A stretch of 19,569 bases of DNA, from the NCBI GenBank assembly GCA_023249165.1, contig JAHFDE010000011.1:1-19569 (forward strand), in the 5' to 3' direction. A program made the translations under genes and the position numbers. This DNA comes from Candidatus Methylomirabilota bacterium. Its GTDB lineage: Bacteria > Methylomirabilota > Methylomirabilia > Methylomirabilales > CSP1-5. The notes beneath the pieces are model-generated. The model was not told the origin of the DNA. It worked only from the letters and a program-made list of their open reading frames with translations, and ran no database searches. Positions 14,035-19,569 of the stretch are shown piece after piece (position 1 is the stretch's first letter; every line of letters starts with the position of its first letter).

Positions 14035-15849
14035 ATGGGGTTCGGCATCAAAGGAAAAGAGGTTCTGGCGATTACCCTTTTGACGGTTCTGGTGGTGGCC
14101 ATCACCACCTTCATCCACCTGTCCCGCTTGACGACCGTCGTGGTCCAGGGGGCGTTACGGCAGGGACAGCTCATCGCCCAGCAGCTCTACGCGCAAAGTA
14201 GCCTCGCCCTCTCCCGAGCTCGCCGGGGCAATCCCTCGGAGATCTTGAGGAGCGATCGGGAGCTGAGAAATCTGCTGGACGCCAGTGTCGGATACTCGCC
14301 CCATCTCCTGTATGCGCTCATCGCCGACAGAGAGGGCAAGATGATCTTCCACAGCGAGCGGGAGAAGGAAGGCTCGCCCGCCCCCGAGCGACCGCGCCTG
14401 GAGCAACTCCTTTTGCTTGATCCCGTCCGCCGCTTCCACGCCCTGTACGAGGAGGGAAAAATCTACGAGTCCACACTCCCCCTGAGCCTGGACGATAGGC
14501 CCTTCGGCAGCATTCGGCTCGGGATCGCCACCAGCCTCTTGAGGAGGGAGCTGAACCCCTCGGTGCAACAGAGCCTGACCTTCGCAGGCCTTGCTCTGCC
14601 CGTTGTCTGGCTCGTCGCCATGGGGGCAGGCACCCTGCTCCTCAAGCCCATGCGCCGGCTCACGCGCCAGATGGACGGGCGTCGGCGGGGGGATGCCGGC
14701 AATGGCGGCGGCCTTGACCAGGCAGACGACATTGGCGAACTGAGCTCCCAGCTCCAACTCCTCGGCCAGCAGCTCCCGGCGGACCGCCTGAAGATGCTGA
14801 GCGAGAAGGCTCAACTTCAACAGGTCGTTGATCACCTGGAGGATGGGATCATTCTCTTCACCCAAGACCGCCGGATCCTCTTCTTCAACAGAGCCGCCGA
14901 GGTGGTCGTGGGCAGGTCCCTTGAAGAGGTCGTCGGATGGCAGTGGGATGAGATGCTGAGGCCGTTCCATCCCATCCGCCCGCTGCTCCAACACGCCTTT
15001 GAGCAGAAAGCCGGCTTTCGCAATGCCGCCGTCACCCTCCCCCGGGACGAGGGCTACAAGGAATCTCTGGTCTCGCTCTTCTTCGTGACGGATGCCCACC
15101 GGGCGATGGGGGCCATGGTTGTTGTCAAGGACCTCGAGTCGATCAAGACGCTCCAGTCTTTGATTACCTACTCCGCCAAGCTGACTGCGCTGGGCAGGCT
15201 CACCTCAGGGATGGCCCACGAAGTCAAAAACCCTCTCAACGCAATGATGATCCACGTCGAACTCTTGAAAGAGAAGCTCGACGTTCCTGCGGAGGAGGTT
15301 CATCAAAGCCTGGAGGTCATCGGCAACGAGATCCGCCGGTTGGATCGGGTGGTCCAAGGCTTCTTGAGGTTTATCCGCCCTGAGGAGCTCAGCCTGAGGC
15401 TGCTGGATCTGAATGCGCTCCTCAAGGATGTGGCGGCCCTCCTAGAGACCGAATGGCAGAAGGAAGGCATCCGGTTCGCCTTCCAGTTCGACCCCACCCT
15501 TCCCCTCATTGCTGCCGACGAGGAGTTGCTTCGACAGGCCTTCCTCAACATCATGCTGAACGCCTGTCAGGCCATGCCGAAGGGCGGGGTCGTGAACATT
15601 TCGACGGAGATGGAGGAGTGGGAGTTTGTGAAGGTGAACATCGCCGACCCCGGAATCGGGATCCCGCCTGAAGACATGGGCAAGATCTATCAGCTCTATT
15701 ATACGACCAAACCCTACGGAACCGGCATCGGTCTCTCCTTGGTGTACCGCGTCGTGCAGATGCATAACGGCTCCCTTGAGACCTCGTCCGAGGTGGGCCG
15801 GGGGACCACCATGATCGTCCGACTTCCGGTGAGCCAGTCCCGTTCTTGA
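14035..15849 (+). CDS. Membrane sensor histidine kinase (NtrB/AtoS-like)
   Basis: A 604-residue kinase starting one base after the regulator stop. TM1 spans about 8-29, followed by an extracytoplasmic sensor region (30-180) of Cache-like appearance (LLYALIADREGKMIFHS), TM2 (about 181-204), a linker with HAMP-like features, a PAS domain (about 260-375, DHLEDGIILFTQDRRILFFN), the HisKA phosphoacceptor H395 in GMAHEVKNPLN, and an HATPase domain with N509 in NIMLNACQAM, DPGIGIPPED and GTGIGLSLVYRVV. This is the architecture of kinases paired with NtrC-type regulators. The signal is probably a small ligand or envelope condition sensed outside the membrane, but it cannot be identified. A lipoprotein gene follows after 53 bp. 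Confidence 0.94.
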   Translation: MGFGIKGKEVLAITLLTVLVVAITTFIHLSRLTTVVVQGALRQGQLIAQQLYAQSSLALSRARRGNPSEILRSDRELRNLLDASVGYSPHLLYALIADREGKMIFHSEREKEGSPAPERPRLEQLLLLDPVRRFHALYEEGKIYESTLPLSLDDRPFGSIRLGIATSLLRRELNPSVQQSLTFAGLALPVVWLVAMGAGTLLLKPMRRLTRQMDGRRRGDAGNGGGLDQADDIGELSSQLQLLGQQLPADRLKMLSEKAQLQQVVDHLEDGIILFTQDRRILFFNRAAEVVVGRSLEEVVGWQWDEMLRPFHPIRPLLQHAFEQKAGFRNAAVTLPRDEGYKESLVSLFFVTDAHRAMGAMVVVKDLESIKTLQSLITYSAKLTALGRLTSGMAHEVKNPLNAMMIHVELLKEKLDVPAEEVHQSLEVIGNEIRRLDRVVQGFLRFIRPEELSLRLLDLNALLKDVAALLETEWQKEGIRFAFQFDPTLPLIAADEELLRQAFLNIMLNACQAMPKGGVVNISTEMEEWEFVKVNIADPGIGIPPEDMGKIYQLYYTTKPYGTGIGLSLVYRVVQMHNGSLETSSEVGRGTTMIVRLPVSQSRS

Positions 15850-15902
15850 TCCGTATTGGGGTACCTTGGAGCTCCGCGAACCCATCCCAAGACGCGGTAG
15901 CA

Positions 15903-16337
15903 ATGAGACATTTTTGTTTCCTGTTTCTCTTGGCAATCATGATAGCGGGCTGTGCCAAACCTCAGGCCACCGTGGTCCTGCCGCCGCCGCCTCCTTCACC
16001 TGCGCCCCCGCCCGTAAAGGAGAAAAAGGAGAAAAAGGAGAAAAAGGAAAAGGAGGAACCGCCTCCCCCCCCTCCCGTGCTCTCGTCTCAGGTGGGTCGC
16101 GAGGAAGAGGAGCAGCTCAGGCAAAAGGCCGAGGACAGAATCCGGGGCGCGGAATACATGGTCGGACAGATCGATGCGAAAAAGTTGGTCACGGACCAGC
16201 AGGAGATCTTGACCACGATTCGGAGCTTCCTCTCCAAGGCGAAAGAGGCCCTGGCGATCAAGGATTTCTTGAGGGCCTCTAATCTCGCGGACAAGGCCAA
16301 GACGTTAGCGGAGGAGCTGTTGCGCACCTTCCGATGA
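15903..16337 (+). CDS. Proline-rich lipoprotein with an EKK repeat linker
   Basis: A 144-residue protein. ATG 15903 begins a signal peptide (MRHFCFLFLLAIMIAGC) with lipobox I-A-G-C and lipidated Cys17; the frame is open upstream to TTG 15846, but only 15903 puts the signal at the N-terminus. Two proline-rich stretches flank a Lys/Glu segment of EKK repeats (about 39-51), a stiff linker. The C-terminal 70 residues (from EEEEQLRQKAED) are predicted helical, resembling the helical region of DUF4398-like lipoproteins; the match is loose. It closes the two-component operon and may be an envelope accessory or sensor partner of the kinase. The ribosome-binding site is poor, so translation may be low or coupled. 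Confidence 0.85.
   Translation: MRHFCFLFLLAIMIAGCAKPQATVVLPPPPPSPAPPPVKEKKEKKEKKEKEEPPPPPPVLSSQVGREEEEQLRQKAEDRIRGAEYMVGQIDAKKLVTDQQEILTTIRSFLSKAKEALAIKDFLRASNLADKAKTLAEELLRTFR
16019..16054 (+). repeat. In-frame 9-bp tandem repeat within the lipoprotein gene
   Basis: GGAGAAAAA occurs three times in tandem (16019-16027, 16028-16036, 16037-16045), followed by a degenerate fourth unit. Each unit is three codons, so copy-number change would lengthen or shorten the Lys/Glu linker without shifting the frame. Confidence 0.85.
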
Positions 16338-16368
16338 GGAGTTGGCTTGCGCTGTCGTACCCTCTCCC

Positions 16369-16405
16369 GTGTAATCCTTACATCGCCTCCATGTAAATCT
16401 TACAT
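16369..16405. promoter_or_regulatory. Two phased TGTAA-N3-TTACA palindromes (probable tandem operator)
   Basis: TGTAATCCTTACA (16370-16382) and ATGTAAATCTTACAT (16391-16405) are both perfect inverted repeats sharing the half site TGTAA. Their centres (16376 and 16398) are 22 bp apart, two helical turns, so bound dimers would lie on the same face of the DNA. They lie in the 206-bp gap between the lipoprotein gene and era, which otherwise holds only a weak hairpin near 16483-16498 and the era ribosome-binding site. They are AT-rich within a GC-rich background. The binding protein is unknown; the NtrC-type regulator encoded upstream is one candidate. Confidence 0.6.
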
Positions 16406-16543
16406 GCTTCGCTGCGCACGAGAGGCCAGCGCGCCGTCAAACCCAGCACTGGTTGCCTAGTGCCGGTCCACCATCACCAGTCAGCGATAGGCCGCTGGCT
16501 CTCCTGACCCGGACAGCGGGCTGCCTCCGGCCGAGGTGTCACG

Positions 16544-17461
16544 ATGATCGAGGTTCCCTCCGGGCATAAGTCAGGATTTATTGCCGTCGTTGGGCGTCCG
16601 AACGTCGGCAAGTCCACGCTGATCAACCGCGTGGTGGGTCAGAAGGTGGCGGCGGTCTCTCCGAAGCCCCAAACCACCCGCAACCGTGTTGCAGGGGTCA
16701 AGACGACCGGGTCGTACCAGATGATCTTCTTGGATACCCCGGGCATTCATCACGCCGAGACCCTCTTCAATCGCGAGATGGTCAAGCTCGCCCTCAAGAC
16801 GCTGACAGAGGTGGATCTCATCCTCTGGGTCATCGATGCCTCCGATCCCCTCTCCGATGAAGACCAGCTGGTTCGCGGGCATCTCCAAGACATCAAGGTC
16901 CCGGTCGTCTTGGCCCTCAACAAAGTCGACCTGGTTAAGCCCAAGCAGCACCTGCTCCCTGTCATCGACGCGTGTCACAGGCTGATCCCGGCAGCCGAGG
17001 TGGTTCCCATCTCGGCCACCGAGGGCGTCAACCTCAACCTGCTGGAGGAGATCCTGCTGAGGTATCTCCCGGAGGGCCCGCCCCTCTTTCCTGCTGAGCA
17101 GACAACGGATCAGCCGCGACATCTTGTCGTGGCTGAGATTATCCGGGAAAAGGTCTTCGAGCTGGTGCATCAAGAGGTCCCCTACGCCGTGGCGGTCCAG
17201 GTGGACGAAATGGAAGAGCGGCCGGAGACGGGCTTGGTGGACATTCAGGCCACCATCTATGTGGAGAAGGACTCCCAGAAGGGGATCATCATCGGGGAAG
17301 GGGGCAGGATGCTGAAGAGGATCGGACAACAGGCCCGCCAGGAGATCGAGGAGGTCCTCGGCACGCACGTCTATCTTGGCCTGTGGGTCAAAGTCCACAG
17401 GGCGTGGCGGAAGAACGAGGAGGCCCTGCGCCGCTTCGGATACCTGCTGAAGTCCGGGTGA
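16544..17461 (+). CDS. era: GTPase Era
   Basis: A 305-residue GTPase for 16S rRNA maturation and 30S assembly. ATG 16544 has GAGGTG (16533-16538) five bases upstream. The GTPase domain shows G1 GRPNVGKS (17-24), the switch region PQTTRNRV, G3 DTPGIH, G4 NKVD and G5 SATEG. A C-terminal KH domain (about 210-300) carries the GxxG loop as GEGG in IIIGEGGRMLKRIG, then LGLWVKVHRAWR. Length and motifs are normal. In many bacteria era lies near ybeY and phoH; here it is about 7 kb away. glmU follows after about 120 bp with its own possible promoter. Confidence 0.97.
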   Translation: MIEVPSGHKSGFIAVVGRPNVGKSTLINRVVGQKVAAVSPKPQTTRNRVAGVKTTGSYQMIFLDTPGIHHAETLFNREMVKLALKTLTEVDLILWVIDASDPLSDEDQLVRGHLQDIKVPVVLALNKVDLVKPKQHLLPVIDACHRLIPAAEVVPISATEGVNLNLLEEILLRYLPEGPPLFPAEQTTDQPRHLVVAEIIREKVFELVHQEVPYAVAVQVDEMEERPETGLVDIQATIYVEKDSQKGIIIGEGGRMLKRIGQQARQEIEEVLGTHVYLGLWVKVHRAWRKNEEALRRFGYLLKSG

Positions 17462-17508
17462 GGCGGCCTCCACAGCCTGAGCTTTTCCTTTCCCGCTCTC
17501 ACGCGCTG

Positions 17509-17517
17509 TGGTAGGAT
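17509..17517 (+). promoter_or_regulatory. Candidate extended -10 promoter for glmU-glmS
   Basis: TGG-TAGGAT (17509-17517) has the TGN extension directly before a TAnnAT -10 hexamer. No convincing -35 is present. Transcription would begin near 17524, about 60 bases before the preferred glmU ATG. Confidence 0.35.
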
Positions 17518-17585
17518 ATGGATCGCTCATTGCACGCGGTGAGAGTGTGCCTAATCACGATGATCTGTTTCCCACTGAGCCTGAG

Positions 17586-18998
17586 ATGCACGACGTCTGT
17601 GCCGTCATTCTAGCCGCTGGCGAGGGGACCCGGATGCGGTCCCAGCTCCCCAAGGTCCTCCACCCCCTGCTGGGCCGGCCCCTGATCTCCTATCCGGTGG
17701 ACCTCTGCCTCGGCCTGGGGGTGAAGCGCGTGCTGCTGGTGGTGGGCCCCCGGGCCGAGGGGGTCAGGCAGGCTCTCGCGGGACGGCCGGTCGAGTTCGT
17801 AGAGCAGGCGGAACCCCGCGGCACGGCCGACGCGGTCCTCCAGACCGAGATGGCCCTGGCTGGCTTTCGCGGGATCGTCCTGGTCCTGGGGGGGGACACC
17901 CCCCTCCTCACCGAATTGACCGTGGCGGGGCTCCTCGACGCGCACCGCAGGGCGCGCGCGGTGGCGACGGTCCTCACCGCTCGTGTGGAGGATGCCGCCG
18001 GGTACGGCCGCATACTCCGCGACCGCCGGAGCGCCCTCAGGCGGATCGTCGAAGAGGTCGAGGCGACGGTGAAGGAGAAGGCGGTGCGGGAGATCAATGC
18101 CGGCTGTTACGGCTTCGCTGGCGCGGCCCTCTTTGCTGCCCTGAAGCGGGTGCCGGTCTCGCCGGTCAAGAGGGAGTCCTTCCTGCCCGGGCTGGTGGAG
18201 GTCTTCCTCCGACAGCGGCGCCGGGTGCATACCGTTGAGGTGAGCGATCCCACCGAGGTGCTGGGGGTGAACACGAGGGCGGAGCTGGCCCAGGCTGCGG
18301 TCGTCCTCCGGCAACGGGTGCATGAGCGGCTGATGGCGGAAGGGGTTACCCTTCTGGACCCGGCCACCGCCTACATTGACGCGACCGTGACGATTGGCCC
18401 CGACACGGTGATCTACCCGGGCGTCATCCTTCAAGGGGCCACGACGATCGGCGCAGGGTGTGTCGTCTATGGCCACTGCCGGATTCAGAATTCCCACCTG
18501 GCCGATGCCGTCACGATCCTAGACGGCTCGGTGATCTCCGAGAGCGAAATAGCGGAGGGGTGCGTGGTAGGGCCCTATGCCCATCTCCGCCCGCACAGTC
18601 GCCTCCGGTCGAAAGTCAAGGTGGGAAATTTCTGCGAGGTGAAGCAGGCGGTCATCGGCGCGGGTTCCAAGGTGCCGCATCTGGCGTATGTCGGTGACGC
18701 GACGATCGGGGAGAAGGTGAACGTGGGGGCCGGCACGATCACCTGCAATTACGACGGCTTCGCCAAGCATCAGACGGTCATCGAAGACGAGGTCTTCGTC
18801 GGGAGCAACGCCAACCTGGTGGCGCCCATCAGGATCGGCCGGGGGGCCATCATCGCGGCCGGCTCTACCATCACCGAGGCGGTCCCCCCCGATGCCGTGG
18901 CCTTCGGGCGGGCCCCCCAGGTTACCAAGGAAGGGCGGGCCAAGGCGACCCGGCAGAAGCGGCAGGCGATGGCGCCTCCGAAGAGTGATGAGGAGTGA
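17586..18998 (+). CDS. glmU: Bifunctional GlmU: GlcN-1-P acetyltransferase / GlcNAc-1-P uridyltransferase
   Basis: A 470-residue protein from ATG 17586; GTG 17547 and ATG 17508 are alternative starts. The translation from 17586, MHDVCAVILAAGEGTRM, fits the family start best, though its ribosome-binding site is weak. The N-terminal uridyltransferase has LAAGEGTRM (9-17), K23 in LPKVLHPLLG, GGDTPLL and GYGRILRD. The C-terminal beta-helix acetyltransferase (about 255-455) has catalytic H365 in VPHLAYVGDA, then NVGAGTITCNYDG. It makes UDP-GlcNAc for peptidoglycan and lipid A. A basic tail of about 25 residues (KATRQKRQ) extends past the helix. glmS starts 12 bp downstream, so the two hexosamine steps are co-transcribed. 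Confidence 0.97.
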   Translation: MHDVCAVILAAGEGTRMRSQLPKVLHPLLGRPLISYPVDLCLGLGVKRVLLVVGPRAEGVRQALAGRPVEFVEQAEPRGTADAVLQTEMALAGFRGIVLVLGGDTPLLTELTVAGLLDAHRRARAVATVLTARVEDAAGYGRILRDRRSALRRIVEEVEATVKEKAVREINAGCYGFAGAALFAALKRVPVSPVKRESFLPGLVEVFLRQRRRVHTVEVSDPTEVLGVNTRAELAQAAVVLRQRVHERLMAEGVTLLDPATAYIDATVTIGPDTVIYPGVILQGATTIGAGCVVYGHCRIQNSHLADAVTILDGSVISESEIAEGCVVGPYAHLRPHSRLRSKVKVGNFCEVKQAVIGAGSKVPHLAYVGDATIGEKVNVGAGTITCNYDGFAKHQTVIEDEVFVGSNANLVAPIRIGRGAIIAAGSTITEAVPPDAVAFGRAPQVTKEGRAKATRQKRQAMAPPKSDEE

Positions 18999-19010
18999 GG
19001 GCCAAGTAGC

Positions 19011-19569
19011 ATGTGCGGGATCATCGGATACGTCGGTCCCAAGAACGTGGTGCCGGTCCTCCTCGACGGCTTGAAACGGCTCGAGTACCGGGGCTACGAT
19101 TCGGCCGGTGTCGCTTTCCTCCAGCAGGGGGCGCTCCAGATCTACCGGAGCGTCGGGAAGATCAAGGATCTGGAAAACACCCTGTGGGGGAAAGATCTCG
19201 CTGGCGACATCGGCGTTGGCCATACCCGCTGGGCGACCCACGGCCGCCCCTCCGAGGCGAACGCGCATCCCCACGTGGATTGCACCGGTGAGCTCGTCGT
19301 GGTGCACAACGGCATCATTGAGAACTACGTGCCCCTGAAGGAAAAGCTGATCGCCGAGGGGCATCGGTTCACGTCAGAGACCGACACGGAGGTGATCGTT
19401 CACCTCATCGAGCAATACCTCGAGGGCGACCTGGAAGCGGCGGTGCGGCGCGCCCTCCGGGAGGTGGCGGGTGCGTATGCCATCGCGGTGCTCTGGCGGG
19501 GGGACCCCAATCGGCTCGTCGGTGCCCGCTGCTCGAGTCCGCTGGTGGTGGGCATCGGGGAAGGGGAAT
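19011..19569 (+). CDS. glmS: Glucosamine-6-phosphate synthase GlmS, N-terminal part
   Basis: The gene runs off the right end; 186 codons are visible of roughly 610 in the family. It begins MCGIIGYVG, with Cys2 as the N-terminal nucleophile exposed after removal of Met. Glutaminase-domain residues RLEYRGYDSAG, HTRWATHG and HNGIIENY follow. GlmS converts fructose-6-phosphate and glutamine to glucosamine-6-phosphate, the entry to the pathway completed by GlmU. The start has GAGGG about nine bases upstream, overlapping the end of glmU. The short 12-bp gap leaves no room for a glmS ribozyme, so regulation must differ from that of Bacillus-type glmS. The sugar-isomerase domains are outside the window. 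Confidence 0.96.
   Translation, partial: MCGIIGYVGPKNVVPVLLDGLKRLEYRGYDSAGVAFLQQGALQIYRSVGKIKDLENTLWGKDLAGDIGVGHTRWATHGRPSEANAHPHVDCTGELVVVHNGIIENYVPLKEKLIAEGHRFTSETDTEVIVHLIEQYLEGDLEAAVRRALREVAGAYAIAVLWRGDPNRLVGARCSSPLVVGIGEGE

Noticed and set aside
16420..16460. Sigma54 promoter downstream of the tandem palindromes
   Set aside because: The best GG...GC pair has a spacing of nine rather than ten bases and lacks the TGGCAC context. The reverse-strand match also lacks TGGCAC.
18999..19010. glmS ribozyme upstream of glmS
   Set aside because: Only 12 bp separate glmU and glmS, too short for the ribozyme.

Overview
The window is GC-rich bacterial chromosome carrying mostly housekeeping genes. 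LpxD shows a Gram-negative cell with lipid A. The gene set (class II FBPase homologue, HisRS, bacterial-type AspRS, PhoH/YbeZ, HD phosphodiesterase, YbeY, Era, GlmU, GlmS) and codon use suggest an uncultured or deep-branching Gram-negative phylum; NC10/Methylomirabilota or a relative is my guess, but nothing in the sequence proves it. I see no tRNA, rRNA, CRISPR array, complete insertion sequence or convincing intrinsic terminator.

Left edge (1-2100): an accessory strip of toxin-antitoxin-like genes. It holds the tail of an antitoxin overlapping a VapC PIN toxin, a DUF4926 small protein, and a DUF433/DUF5615 pair. About 560 bp without an intact gene follow; they contain what looks like a frameshifted small membrane-protein gene and, at the end, a good sigma70 promoter.

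Block 1 (2053-6297), plus strand: glpX-like, hisS, aspS. The GlpX homologue keeps its fold motifs and substrate-side residues but has lost or changed most of the metal and catalytic residues. AspRS carries the His/Gly pair associated with non-discriminating enzymes.

Block 2 (6336-9497), plus strand: phoH, HD phosphodiesterase (PgpH/YqfF-like), ybeY, from a TTGACA-17-TAGCAT promoter. The leader has an 8-bp hairpin and a six-codon ORF with an ideal Shine-Dalgarno whose stop overlaps the phoH start. The PgpH homologue lacks the usual extracytoplasmic domain, and its C-terminal tail overlaps ybeY by 104 bp. YbeY has Asp in place of the third metal-binding His.

Block 3 (9571-16405): lpxD on the minus strand; divergently, a cytochrome P450 behind a complex control region (sigma54-like element, palindrome, near-consensus sigma70 promoter); then an operon of an NtrC-family response regulator, its membrane histidine kinase and a proline-rich lipoprotein; then two TGTAA-N3-TTACA palindromes centred 22 bp apart. 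This block lies between ybeY and era, genes that are often close neighbours.

Block 4 (16544 to the right end), plus strand: era, glmU and the 5' part of glmS. GlmS and GlmU together make UDP-GlcNAc, which feeds peptidoglycan and the lipid A pathway that also uses LpxD.
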